Below are positions 29,988 to 38,868 of a stretch of 64,000 bases of DNA, piece after piece. The notes below the pieces were generated by a model, which saw nothing but the letters and a program-made list of their open reading frames with translations, was not told the origin of the DNA and did not search any database. Positions within the stretch are counted from its first letter, which is position 1, and each line of letters opens with the position of its first letter. The position numbers were made by a program, and so were the translations under genes. Origin of the DNA: Streptosporangium amethystogenes (lineage in GTDB: Bacteria; Actinomycetota; Actinomycetes; Streptosporangiales; Streptosporangiaceae); the NCBI RefSeq assembly GCF_000721075.1, contig NZ_JOEQ01000003.1, positions 1 to 64,000 of the forward strand. Reading direction: 5' to 3'.

Positions 29988-31598
29988 ATGACGCAGACCG
30001 CTGCGCGCAAGCAGGGCTACACCGCCACGGTGGTCGCCGGCTGCTTTGCCGTACTCCTCGCGCAAGTGGCGTACTCGCTGCCCGGCGCGCTCAATGGCAC
30101 CTTCCAGCAGGAGTTCCAGACCACCGGTGCCGAACTGGCCTGGATCACGGCCGCCTTCGCCATCCCCATGGTCGTCTTCGAGCTGACCACCGGCGCGATC
30201 GGTGACCTGTTCGGTCGCAGGCGGCTGCTGCAGGTCGGTGCTCTGCTGACCGTTGCCGGCTCGCTCGTCAGCTGCGTCGCAGAGACGGTCCAGATCCTGT
30301 GGATCGGGCAGGTCGTCGCGGGTCTCGGCGCCGCGATCCTCTACCCGATCTCGCTCGCCATGCTGGCCGCGGTCAGCCCGTCACAGGAGGCCCGTACCAA
30401 GGCCATCGCCGTCTGGGCCGGCTTCCTCTCGATCGGTGCGGCGATCTCCCCGCTGATGGGCGGGTGGCTGGCCGCGGAGGGCAACTGGCGAACGTCGTAC
30501 ATCGTGGTGATCGCGGCGGCGGTCGTCTCGATCATCATCACCCGGTTCGCCGCCGACTCCTCGGCGCCGGAGGGGCGCAAGCTGGACATCCCCGGCCAGG
30601 TCACGCTGGCCCTCGGCCTGATCGCCATCCTCTTCGCCGCCACGCAGGGCTCCGAAGCCGGCTTCGCCCGCCCCGAGATCATCGGCGCCTTCGTCGCGGG
30701 CCTCGTGCTCCTCGGCGCCTTCGTCGTCATCGAGTCGCGGGCCGACGTCCCGCTGCTGCACCTCAACATCTTCGCCAACCGTTCCTACGCGATCGTCGCG
30801 ATCGCCACGGTGGTCGGCATGTTCGCGTTCCTCGCGATCTGCTATTCGATGAGCATCTGGCTCGGCGCGATCCAGCACCAGAGCGCTCTGAAGATCGGCG
30901 TGCTGTTCCTGTTCATCCAGGGCCCGGCCTTCGTGCTGATGACGGCCGTCTCCCACCTGATCAGGAACTTCTCGCCCCGCTGGGTGCTCACCGTCGGTTT
31001 CGCCCTCATCGCCGTCAGCGGTGTCTGGTGCTCGACGTTCGACGTCCACGACATGAACTGGACACGGTTCATCGGTCCGATGCTGGCCCTCGGTGTCGGC
31101 TTCGCGCTCACCGTCGGCTCGATCACGGCCGTTGCGATCAACGCCGTCCCGCTGCGGCTCGCGGGCATGGCCAGTGCCACCACCAACCTGCTCCGCGACT
31201 TCGGCTTCGCTCTCGGTCCGGTGCTCATCGCCGCGTTCGCGGTCAGCGGGGCGAACAGTGACCTGAACACCGGTTTCGGCAGGGCGATCGGTGAGTCCGG
31301 GCTCGAACCGCCGTACACCGACATCGCCGGGGGCATCGCGCATGGGGGTGGCGCCATGGCGATCAACTCGATGCCGGTCGTGCCCGGTGCGGGTCCGGAC
31401 ATGCCATCGGTGCCGATGCCGGAGAGCCTCCGCGCGCTCGCGCTCGAATCGCTCGGCAACGCCTACAGCCTCGCATTCCTGGTCGCCGCCCTCTGCGCCG
31501 CCGCCGCCGCGGCTCTGACGCTGTTCGGACTCTTCGGCTCGAAGCGCGCCGACGTCGAGGAGCCGCTGAGCGACGAGGAACTCGTCCCCGCCGAGTGA
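29988..31598 (+). CDS. MFS transporter (DHA2-like drug exporter)
   Basis: A 536-residue membrane protein with 13-14 predicted helices. GDLFGRRRLLQVGALLTVAG is the loop 2-3 signature, and LGAAILYPISLAMLAAVSP matches the antiporter motif region of DHA2 exporters such as EmrB/QacA. AAGGAAGAA before ATG at 29988 marks the start. A soluble loop near residues 420-470 is rich in Pro and Gly. It is divergent from the TetR gene and precedes the catabolic operon, so it could move that pathway's substrate or a toxic intermediate. Confidence 0.88.
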   Translation: MTQTAARKQGYTATVVAGCFAVLLAQVAYSLPGALNGTFQQEFQTTGAELAWITAAFAIPMVVFELTTGAIGDLFGRRRLLQVGALLTVAGSLVSCVAETVQILWIGQVVAGLGAAILYPISLAMLAAVSPSQEARTKAIAVWAGFLSIGAAISPLMGGWLAAEGNWRTSYIVVIAAAVVSIIITRFAADSSAPEGRKLDIPGQVTLALGLIAILFAATQGSEAGFARPEIIGAFVAGLVLLGAFVVIESRADVPLLHLNIFANRSYAIVAIATVVGMFAFLAICYSMSIWLGAIQHQSALKIGVLFLFIQGPAFVLMTAVSHLIRNFSPRWVLTVGFALIAVSGVWCSTFDVHDMNWTRFIGPMLALGVGFALTVGSITAVAINAVPLRLAGMASATTNLLRDFGFALGPVLIAAFAVSGANSDLNTGFGRAIGESGLEPPYTDIAGGIAHGGGAMAINSMPVVPGAGPDMPSVPMPESLRALALESLGNAYSLAFLVAALCAAAAAALTLFGLFGSKRADVEEPLSDEELVPAE

Positions 31599-31618
31599 CC
31601 TGAGAGCCGCCGGACCGC

Positions 31619-31649
31619 GTCGAGGTCCCTGCTTCCCGGGGACCTCGAC
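31619..31649 (+). terminator. Terminator after the MFS gene
   Basis: GTCGAGGTCCC pairs with GGGACCTCGAC around TGCTTCCCG, 20 bases after the MFS stop, followed by CTGTTCTG. It separates the MFS gene from the catabolic operon. Confidence 0.75.
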
Positions 31650-31666
31650 CTGTTCTGTACGGATAG

Positions 31667-31701
31667 ATTATCCAGTTTACCCATTGGATAATTGATTGAC
31701 A
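31667..31701 (+). promoter_or_regulatory. Palindrome and -35 box ahead of the catabolic operon
   Basis: ATTATCCA and TGGATAAT form perfect 8-base arms around GTTTACCCAT (31667-31692). TTGACA, a consensus -35 box, follows at 31696-31701, with TAACAC 16 bases further as a weak -10. The stretch is strikingly AT-rich. A regulator bound at the palindrome could block RNA polymerase. The regulator is not identified. Confidence 0.55.
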
Positions 31702-31779
31702 CGATGTAAAATCTACGTAACACGATTCACTTCGCGACGTGACCGCGGTCACTCGCCGAGACTGAAAGGAGGGGCAGCG

Positions 31780-32751
31780 TTGGGTGCCCAGACTGCCGTC
31801 AACACCGTCCTCGGCCCCGTTCCAGCACAGGAGCTGGGGGTCGTCTCGGTTCACGAGGCTCTGCTGTCGGTGGTTCCGGGAGCGGAGTACGCGTTCGACG
31901 TCACCCTCGACCGTGCCGAGATCTTCGAGATCCTGGCCGAGAAGCTGAACGACTTCCGCAGGCACGGCGGCGGAACGATCGTCGACAGCACCGGCATGTT
32001 CCACGGGCGCGATGTACGGCTGTACGAGGCCCTCTCGCGCACGACCGGCGTGCACATCGTCGCGTCGACGGGCCAGGGCCCCGAGGAGATGCTCGGCGGC
32101 TACTTCCTGACGCCGCAGACCAACCCTCCGACGCCATGGCCGGCCGAGAAGTTCGCCGACCTCTTCGCCAAGGAGGTCACCGAGGGCATGGTGGTCCCCC
32201 GCGTCGAGCGGCGGGGCGCCGCGGGCCTCGTGGCCACCGCCGCGACCCTCGCGGGCATGACCGCGACCGACGAGAGCCTGTTCCGCGGTGCGGCCCGCGC
32301 CGCCCTGACCACCGGTGTCGCGGTGTCCATCCGCTACGGGAACGACGCCGTGCGCGACCTCGAGGTCGTCCTGGACGAGAAGCTGCCGGCCGACCGCGTC
32401 GTTGTCGGCGGGCTCGACCGCGGGGACGCCGTCGCGGCCGGCGCGCCGCTCAAGGTCGCGGCCCGCGGCGCCTACGTCGCCCTCGACCATGTGGGCACCG
32501 AGGACGACGCCCACGTCACCGACGCCGAGCGCGCCGCCCTGGTCGCCGAGCTGATCGAGGCCGGCCACGGCGACCGGGTCCTGCTTTCGAGCAACGCGAC
32601 CGGGGTCGCCAAGGGCCACCCGGCAGGCGACGTGCGCTACAGCTCCGTCCTGACCACGTTCGTCCCCCTCCTGACGGCGCAGGGCCTCAGCGACGAGGAC
32701 GTCCGGCGGATCCTCGTGGACAACCCGCGCGACCTGCTGTCGGTGCGCTGA
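31780..32751 (+). CDS. Phosphotriesterase-family paralogue lacking its metal site (pseudoenzyme)
   Basis: A 323-residue protein. It aligns with the next gene over its whole length, sharing VNTVLGPVP, FRRHGGGTIVDSTG against FHEYGGGTFVDATG, and GVHIVAST. Its metal ligands are gone: HxH reads HEA, the carboxylated Lys segment reads GLVATAATL where the partner has GIIKVGVSR, the two later His segments read VSIRYG and VVGGLD, and the final Asp segment reads LSSNAT. It cannot be a normal phosphotriesterase-type hydrolase. TTG at 31780 is the start, preceded by AAAGGAGGGG. It may form a complex with, or regulate, the neighbouring enzyme. Confidence 0.8.
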   Translation: MGAQTAVNTVLGPVPAQELGVVSVHEALLSVVPGAEYAFDVTLDRAEIFEILAEKLNDFRRHGGGTIVDSTGMFHGRDVRLYEALSRTTGVHIVASTGQGPEEMLGGYFLTPQTNPPTPWPAEKFADLFAKEVTEGMVVPRVERRGAAGLVATAATLAGMTATDESLFRGAARAALTTGVAVSIRYGNDAVRDLEVVLDEKLPADRVVVGGLDRGDAVAAGAPLKVAARGAYVALDHVGTEDDAHVTDAERAALVAELIEAGHGDRVLLSSNATGVAKGHPAGDVRYSSVLTTFVPLLTAQGLSDEDVRRILVDNPRDLLSVR

Positions 32752-32800
32752 GCGCGCGTCAGCCCAAGACCATCAAGTTTTTCGCTAAAAGGTGAGTGCC

Positions 32801-33754
32801 GTGTCGAGAGTGAACACCGTCCTGGGGCCGGTCCCGACCGAGGAACTGGGCCTCGTCGCCGTCCACGAGCACATCGGGTACGGCATGCCGGGCTCCGAGC
32901 TGGACACGAAGTGGTGGAAGACCCCCGAGCAGCAGTACGAGGAGACCGTCCCGAAGCTGCGCCGGTTCCATGAGTACGGCGGCGGCACGTTCGTCGACGC
33001 GACCGGCATCTGCAACGGCCGAGACGTCGACTATTACCGGTCGCTGTCCGCGAAGACCGGCGTGCACATCGTGGCGAGCACCGGCTTTGTCGGCGGCGAC
33101 ACCGCGCTGCCGTTCTTCGCCCGGGCGAGCGTGGCATACCTGGCCGAGCACTTCATCCACGAGATCACCGTCGGCATCGGCGACACCGGCGGCAAGGCCG
33201 GCATCATCAAGGTCGGCGTCAGCCGGGGCGGCCGGATGACCGACCTCGACAAGCGCATCTATCGCGCGGCCGCCCGCGCATCCAAGGCCACCGGGGTCGG
33301 CATCCTGACCCACCTGGCCATCGACGCCGAGAACGCGATCGCGATCTTCAACGAGGAGGGCCTCCCCCTCGACCGTGTGCTCTTCGGGCACGTCGACGAC
33401 GGTGTCAACGCCGACAAGACCCGCGACACCTGGATCGCCGACCAGGGAGGCCGGATCGGCTTCGACACCTTCGGCTACGAGACCGAGCTTGAGGACCCGC
33501 CGTTCTGGGCCCGTCCGCGCAAGGAGCGCCTGGACCACTTCCTCCGGTTCATCAGCGGGGGTCGCATCAAGCAGGTGCTCGCCTCGGCAGACGCCAACTG
33601 CAGCCCGCTGGGCTGGCCGGGCGTGAAGGGCCACACCGTCAACTACATCTTCACCGACCTCATCCCGGACCTCCGCTCCGCCGGTCTCGACGAGGCCGCC
33701 ATCAAGACGATCTTCGTCGACAACCCCGCCGACTTCCTTTCCATCAAGAACTGA
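32801..33754 (+). CDS. Phosphotriesterase-family metal hydrolase
   Basis: A 317-residue amidohydrolase-superfamily enzyme with the complete binuclear site: HEH at residues 22-24 (VAVHEHIGYG), Lys in GIIKVGVSRG, His in ILTHLAID, His in LFGHVDDG, and Asp in ASADANC. The family includes phosphotriesterases and lactonases; in an operon with acyl and aromatic enzymes a lactonase or esterase role is at least as likely as phosphotriester cleavage. GTG at 32801 is chosen because AAAAGGTGA precedes it. The preceding gene encodes its metal-less paralogue. Confidence 0.88.
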   Translation: MSRVNTVLGPVPTEELGLVAVHEHIGYGMPGSELDTKWWKTPEQQYEETVPKLRRFHEYGGGTFVDATGICNGRDVDYYRSLSAKTGVHIVASTGFVGGDTALPFFARASVAYLAEHFIHEITVGIGDTGGKAGIIKVGVSRGGRMTDLDKRIYRAAARASKATGVGILTHLAIDAENAIAIFNEEGLPLDRVLFGHVDDGVNADKTRDTWIADQGGRIGFDTFGYETELEDPPFWARPRKERLDHFLRFISGGRIKQVLASADANCSPLGWPGVKGHTVNYIFTDLIPDLRSAGLDEAAIKTIFVDNPADFLSIKN

Positions 33755-33768
33755 CAAGGACCAGAACC

Positions 33769-34890
33769 ATGCAGTCCGCAGACCTGAAGAATCTGAACAT
33801 CGCCGTCATCGGCGCGGGATACGGCGGCGCTGCCGCGGCCAAGGCCCTGAGCCTCCTCGGCGCCACCGTCGACGTCTACGAGCAGGCGAGCCAGATCCGC
33901 GAGGTCGGCGCCGGCATCGGCCTGCGGCCGTCCACCATGGACCGGTTCCGCCAGTGGGGCATCTTCGACGCGATCGCGAAGGTGAGCTCACCGAGCGACT
34001 ACTTCGAGATCCTCACCGGCACAGCCGATCCGATCATGAAGGAGGCGTGGCCGGAGATCGACACCTTCGGCGAGAAGACCCACCTGATCCACCGCGGGGA
34101 CTTCATCGAGGCCCTCCTGGGTGTGCTCCCCGAGGGCATGGTGCACCTCGGTCACAAGCTGGAGAGCATCAAGGACGAGGGTGAGGCGGCGACGTTGACC
34201 TTCGCCAACGGCACGTCGGTCACCGCCGACCTGGTGGTCGGTGCCGACGGCATCAAGTCGGTCGTGCGCGAGCAGCTGTTCGGCGACAACCAGCCGGTGT
34301 TCTCCGGCGAGCACGCCTACCGCGCGGTGATCTCCGTCGACGACGCCCACGGGATGGCCGTCGACGACAACCTCCGGATGTACATCGGCCGGGGCACGAA
34401 GGTCTACTTCCTGCCGCTGCGCCACCGCGACCAGGTCTCGTTCGACATCACCGCCCTGTGTCCGGACGGCAGCTGGGCCCCGAAGGTCACCAAGGACGAC
34501 CTGCTGAAGACCGTCGAGGGTTTCGACGAGCGGATCGTGAACATCACTCGCGACCTCGACCTGAACGCCGTCAACTGCCGCGCGGTCTACGACATCGACC
34601 CGGTAGACACCTGGCACTCGGACTCCGTCGTCCTCGTGGGCGACGCGGCCCACTCGATGCTGCACCACCAGGGCCAGGGCGCGAACTCGGCGATCCTGGA
34701 CGCCGGTGCCCTGGCCGACGCCCTCGCCGAGGCCGACTCCGTCAAGGAGGCGCTGGCGCTCTACCAGGCCACCCGCAAGCCGGTGACCGACGAGCTGCAG
34801 CGGATCTCGCGCCAGGGCTGGACCGAGGACGAGGTCAACGACGTCTTCCCGGGTCAGAAGCCCGCGTCCCAGCAGCCGCAGGGGGTCTGA
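33769..34890 (+). CDS. Class A FAD-dependent aromatic monooxygenase
   Basis: A 373-residue flavoprotein hydroxylase. The FAD-binding motif is NIAVIGAGYGGAAAAKALS at residues 9-27, the DG motif LVVGADGIKS, and the GD motif VVLVGDAAHSMLHHQGQGAN. The layout fits the 4-hydroxybenzoate hydroxylase / 6-hydroxynicotinate 3-monooxygenase group, which hydroxylates aromatic carboxylates, sometimes with decarboxylation. ACAAGGACC precedes the ATG. It lies 14 bases after the phosphotriesterase-family gene and 4 bases before the alpha/beta hydrolase, so it is part of one operon. Confidence 0.85.
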   Translation: MQSADLKNLNIAVIGAGYGGAAAAKALSLLGATVDVYEQASQIREVGAGIGLRPSTMDRFRQWGIFDAIAKVSSPSDYFEILTGTADPIMKEAWPEIDTFGEKTHLIHRGDFIEALLGVLPEGMVHLGHKLESIKDEGEAATLTFANGTSVTADLVVGADGIKSVVREQLFGDNQPVFSGEHAYRAVISVDDAHGMAVDDNLRMYIGRGTKVYFLPLRHRDQVSFDITALCPDGSWAPKVTKDDLLKTVEGFDERIVNITRDLDLNAVNCRAVYDIDPVDTWHSDSVVLVGDAAHSMLHHQGQGANSAILDAGALADALAEADSVKEALALYQATRKPVTDELQRISRQGWTEDEVNDVFPGQKPASQQPQGV

Positions 34891-34894
34891 CATC

Positions 34895-35815
34895 ATGCCG
34901 CTACACCCCGACATCGCCCAGGCTCTCGCCGGACTGTCGGCGCCGCCTCCCGGTCCGCTGAACCCGGAGGCGATGCGCGCCGGCGAGGAGTCCCAGGTTC
35001 CGCCCGTGGCCGACCGCCTGCCGCTCCACTCCGTCGAGGACCTCACCGCACAGACCGCCGCCGGCGAGGTCCCGATGCGGGTCTACACGCCGGTCGAGGC
35101 CGACGCGTACGGCGTACTGGTCTATTTCCACGGCGGCGCGTTCTTCCTCGGCAGCCTTGAGACGCACGACCACATCGCGCGCTCCCTGGCCAGGGAGACC
35201 GGGCTCAAGGTCGTCTCCGTCGGCTACCGGCTGGCGCCCGAGCACGCCTTCCCGGCCGGTCTCAACGACTGCTACGCCGCGGTCCGATGGGCCGCCGAGA
35301 ACGGCGAGACCCTGGGCTGGAACGGCACGACGCTGGCCATCGCCGGTGACAGCTCCGGCGGCACGTTCGTCGCCGCGGTCGCCGGCATGGCGCACGACGA
35401 CGGCTTCCGCCGGATCACCCACCAGGTGATGTTCTACCCGTCGCTCGACCTGGACTTCGACGTCGACCGCTACCCGTCGCTGCGGGAGAACGCCGTCGGC
35501 TACGGGCTGGAGACGGCCGGGCTGAAGCCGTTCAACGCCTTCTACCTCGACAGCGGCGCCGACCCGGCCGACCCCCGCGTCTCCCCGATCAGGCGGGCGG
35601 ACCTCACCGGGCTGCCGCCGGCACTGATCGTCACCGGCGAGCTCGACCCGCTGCGGGACGAGGGCGAGCTCTACGGCCGGAAGCTGAAGGAGGCCGGCGT
35701 GGACGCGACCGTCAGCCGGTACGCCGGCGCGGGGCACGGGTTCGTGCAGCACTTCTCCTGGATCCCGGAGTACCACCGGGCCTACGCGGAGACCCGCGAC
35801 TTCCTCGCGCACTGA
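34895..35815 (+). CDS. Alpha/beta hydrolase (HSL-type esterase)
   Basis: A 306-residue esterase of the hormone-sensitive-lipase group. The oxyanion motif is YFHGGAFFLGS, the nucleophile elbow AIAGDSSGGTF, the acid is Asp in GELDPLRDEG, and the His lies in GAGHGFVQHF. It could cleave an ester or lactone of the pathway substrate before or after hydroxylation. It overlaps neither neighbour but follows the monooxygenase by 4 bases. Confidence 0.85.
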   Translation: MPLHPDIAQALAGLSAPPPGPLNPEAMRAGEESQVPPVADRLPLHSVEDLTAQTAAGEVPMRVYTPVEADAYGVLVYFHGGAFFLGSLETHDHIARSLARETGLKVVSVGYRLAPEHAFPAGLNDCYAAVRWAAENGETLGWNGTTLAIAGDSSGGTFVAAVAGMAHDDGFRRITHQVMFYPSLDLDFDVDRYPSLRENAVGYGLETAGLKPFNAFYLDSGADPADPRVSPIRRADLTGLPPALIVTGELDPLRDEGELYGRKLKEAGVDATVSRYAGAGHGFVQHFSWIPEYHRAYAETRDFLAH

Positions 35816-35850
35816 CCCGCGCCGCCCCGCGGAGCTTACGAAGGAGAGCC

Positions 35851-36789
35851 ATGTCCGCAATGAAAGTCCATCCCCTGGTCTCGCCGTGGGGCCGGTTCGG
35901 TCTCTACAGCTTCTTCATCGACGCGCCGGAGCCGGCCATCGTCGACACCGGCATCGCCTCCTCCCCCGCCGAGGGCATGGCCCCCGCGCTCAGGGCCATC
36001 GGCCGCAGGATCGAGGACGTGCGCTGGATCCTGCTGACCCACGGCCACATCGACCACGTCGGCGGGGCCCACGCCCTGTGGGAGCTCACCGGCAGGCGCG
36101 CGCAGGTCGTGATCCACGAGGCCGACGCGCCGATGCTGCGCTCGCGCCGGGCCCACGTGGACGAGTACCTCACCGGGCGGGGGCGATACCTGAACGACGC
36201 CGAGGGCGAGGCGAAGGTGACGGCCGCGGCCGACGCGGTCATCTCCGGCGAGATGGAGCCGACCATGCTCGTCAAGGGGGGCGAGACGATCTCGCTCGGC
36301 GGTGACGTCACCGTCTCCGTCCACTCGATCCCCGGCCACACGCCGGGGTCGGTCGCCTACGTCATCGACGGCCGGCGCTCCGTCTTCGTCGGCGACGCGG
36401 TCCAGGTGCACGGGGCCGCAGGCGGCTTCCCGGGCTTCGAGGACCCGGCCGCCTACCGCGCGAGCCTCGCGTACCTGCGCGACGAGATCCGTCCGCGACA
36501 CCTCTACCTCGGCCACCCCTACCGCCGCACCGACGGCACACCGTACGGCGTCGAACTCGACGCCGAGCAGGCCGAGGAGGCGCTCCGGGAGAGCCTCGAC
36601 ATCGAGGACCGGGTCGGCAAGGCGGCCCACGACTGCCTGTGCGCGGGCCTGAAGGAGACGGACTCGGCGTACTCCCCCTTCGCCCCCGTGGCCCGAAAGG
36701 TCGGCTACACCGCCGACCCCGCCCTTGAACCGTCGTCGTTCTTCACGTCGATGCACGGCTACCGCACGCACTTCAACCAGAACACGTGA
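35851..36789 (+). CDS. Metallo-beta-lactamase-fold hydrolase
   Basis: A 312-residue MBL-fold protein. The zinc motif LLTHGHIDHVGGAH supplies HxHxDH, followed by the later His in SIPGHTPGSVAY, Asp in SVFVGDAVQ and His in LGHPYRR. GAAGGAGAGCC precedes the ATG. MBL enzymes in catabolic operons often hydrolyse thioesters, lactones or ethers. Its C-terminus (about residues 230-312) extends past the core fold and may add substrate contacts. Confidence 0.85.
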   Translation: MSAMKVHPLVSPWGRFGLYSFFIDAPEPAIVDTGIASSPAEGMAPALRAIGRRIEDVRWILLTHGHIDHVGGAHALWELTGRRAQVVIHEADAPMLRSRRAHVDEYLTGRGRYLNDAEGEAKVTAAADAVISGEMEPTMLVKGGETISLGGDVTVSVHSIPGHTPGSVAYVIDGRRSVFVGDAVQVHGAAGGFPGFEDPAAYRASLAYLRDEIRPRHLYLGHPYRRTDGTPYGVELDAEQAEEALRESLDIEDRVGKAAHDCLCAGLKETDSAYSPFAPVARKVGYTADPALEPSSFFTSMHGYRTHFNQNT

Positions 36790-36807
36790 CAGAGGAACTT
36801 CGTATCC

Positions 36808-38544
36808 ATGGCTGACTTCCAGACCATCCAGGCGGGCCAGGACAAGATCGCTGTCCGTAAGGACCTCCGCGTGCCGATGCGCGACGGCGTCGCGCTGGCC
36901 GCCGACGCCTACCAGGGGGTCGACGACAAGCCGCGTCCGGCGCTCGTGGCGCTCAGCCCGTACGGCAAGGAACTGCAGGCCCTCGCGCTCACCACGCCGC
37001 CGCAGCGGCGCCCCAGCCCGATGTGGGACGGCTGCGTCGAGGCGGGCGACATCGCGCGCGTCGTCAAGGAGGACTACGTCCACGTCATCGGCGACCTGCG
37101 CGGCTACGGCGCCTCCGAGGGCGAGCACATCGGCAACTACAACGCCGGTGGTGTCTCACTCGGCCAGGACGCGTACGACTTCATCGAGTGGGTCGCGGCG
37201 CAGCCGTGGTGCGACGGCAACGTCGGCATGATCGGCATTTCCTACTTCGGCTCGATGCAGGTGCTGGCGGCGGCCGAGCGGCCGCCCAGCCTCAAGGCGA
37301 TCTTCGTCAGCGGCGGCCACTACGACTTCTACGAGACCACCTACCACGGCGGCGTCATGTGGTTCATGCCGCGCGCCGCCCGCGAGGGCCGCGGTGGCGA
37401 CTCCGGCTGGGCCTTCACCGACGGCGTCAAGTCCCGCATGCTCGAGACCTACTCCCCGGAGGAGATCAGGGAGCGCGTCGCCAGGCGGCTCCAGGACCCG
37501 GACGTGGCCGCCTGGCCGAACCTGGTCCACGTGCTGAACTACCCGAAGAACCACGAGGCCTGGTTCGACATCGTGATGAACGAGGTCGACGGCGAGTGGT
37601 ACGAGGAGCGCAACCCGGTCACGCTCGCGCCCGACATCGACATCCCGGTCTGGCTCCAGATCGACCAGGGCCGCGGCTGGACGATGGACGGCACCATCGA
37701 GCTCTACGACTCGCTGAAGGGCCCGAAGAAGCTCGACATCGGCCCCTACCCGCCGATGCAGTCGCGCCCCTTCATCGAGGAGCACGACAAGATGTTCCGC
37801 TGGTACGAGTACTGGCTCAAGGGCATCGACAACGGCGTCATGGACGAGCCCGCCGTCACCGTCTTCGTCGAGGGCACCCGCGAGAACGTCACCGGCGCGC
37901 AGTGGCCGCCGAAGGACGTGGAGTACAGGTCGCTCTACCTCCGCCCGCGCCGCGGGCTCTCCTTCGAGCCCGAGCCCATGGGCGCCGAGTACGCCGCCCC
38001 CGACGGCTTCTACCAGGCGCCGCTGACGGTGACCGACAAGGTGGAGAGGCTGAGCTGGAGTACGGTTCCGTTCGACGAGCCCACCGAGATGATCGGTCAG
38101 GGTGCCGCGCACATCTTCGTGGAGATCGACCAGCCCGACACGAATCTCATCCTGCGCGTGTGGGACGAGGCCCCGAACGGCAGGCGTCAGCTCGTCACGA
38201 CCGCCTACCTCAAGGCCTCGCACCGTGAGCTCGACGAGGAGCGCACCACGGAGGGCGACCCCCACCACCCGCACACCCGCGCGGTGCCGGTCGAGCCGGG
38301 GAGGATCGAGGAGTACGTGCTGCGCGTCTACCCGTTCGCGGCGACGTTCCTGCCCGGCCACAGGCTGGTCGCGGAGCTGTCCAACGACGAACCGCTGGCC
38401 GACGAGCACAACGCCCTGCTGCCGCCGGACGCGTTCCACCTGCCGGTGGGTCGCCCCGTCACCCACAAGATCTATCGCGACGCCGCCCACCGGTCCCGGC
38501 TCGTGCTGCCGTTCACGAAGCGCGCCGCGGTGGAGAACAGATAG
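36808..38544 (+). CDS. CocE/NonD-family hydrolase (X-Pro dipeptidyl-peptidase-like)
   Basis: A 578-residue serine hydrolase. The N-terminal catalytic fold has the nucleophile GISYFGSMQVL and upstream HVIGDLRGYGASEG. The C-terminal 200 residues form the jelly-roll domain of CocE and X-Pro peptidases. It could hydrolyse an ester, amide or acylated alcohol; the exact substrate cannot be read. It follows the MBL gene by 18 bases and ends 6 bases before the thiolase remnant. Confidence 0.85.
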   Translation: MADFQTIQAGQDKIAVRKDLRVPMRDGVALAADAYQGVDDKPRPALVALSPYGKELQALALTTPPQRRPSPMWDGCVEAGDIARVVKEDYVHVIGDLRGYGASEGEHIGNYNAGGVSLGQDAYDFIEWVAAQPWCDGNVGMIGISYFGSMQVLAAAERPPSLKAIFVSGGHYDFYETTYHGGVMWFMPRAAREGRGGDSGWAFTDGVKSRMLETYSPEEIRERVARRLQDPDVAAWPNLVHVLNYPKNHEAWFDIVMNEVDGEWYEERNPVTLAPDIDIPVWLQIDQGRGWTMDGTIELYDSLKGPKKLDIGPYPPMQSRPFIEEHDKMFRWYEYWLKGIDNGVMDEPAVTVFVEGTRENVTGAQWPPKDVEYRSLYLRPRRGLSFEPEPMGAEYAAPDGFYQAPLTVTDKVERLSWSTVPFDEPTEMIGQGAAHIFVEIDQPDTNLILRVWDEAPNGRRQLVTTAYLKASHRELDEERTTEGDPHHPHTRAVPVEPGRIEEYVLRVYPFAATFLPGHRLVAELSNDEPLADEHNALLPPDAFHLPVGRPVTHKIYRDAAHRSRLVLPFTKRAAVENR

Positions 38545-38550
38545 CCGAAC

Positions 38551-38868
38551 ATGGCATTCATCTACGCGTCGGCCCGCACGCCCTTCGGCCGGTTCAACGG
38601 CGCGCTCGCCGGTGTCCGTCCCGACGACCTCGCGGCGACCGCGATCACCGGTGTGCTCGCGAAGGCGCCGGCGCCGGCCCGGATCGGCGAGATCGTGTGG
38701 GGTCGCGCGAACCAGGCCGGCGAGGACAACCGCGATGTCGGCCGGATGGCCGGGCGGCAGAAGGCTATGGTCGCGGGAGGCGAGCGGTACGGCGTCGCCG
38801 CCATCCGCACCGGTGTGGGCCAGGCGCTCGCCGTGGTCCTTGAGAACGTCACGGGAGGAGCAGCGTGA
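38551..38868 (+). pseudogene. Thiolase gene with a large in-frame internal deletion
   Basis: A 105-codon frame made from two ends of a thiolase. Residues 1-67 are the normal N-terminus (YASARTPFGRFNGALAGVRP, EIVWGRANQAGEDNRDVGRMA). Residues 74-100 are the normal C-terminus (GGERYGVAAIRTGVGQALAV). The roughly 300 residues between them, including the nucleophilic Cys loop and the NEAF and GHP motifs, are absent. The C-terminal catalytic Cys (expected AAIC) is Arg. It cannot be an active thiolase, though the frame is intact and coupled to the next gene. Confidence 0.85.

Noticed and set aside
32136..32795. Arg-rich 219-codon frame inside the first phosphotriesterase paralogue
   Set aside because: Typical out-of-frame reading of GC-rich coding DNA; no start signal.
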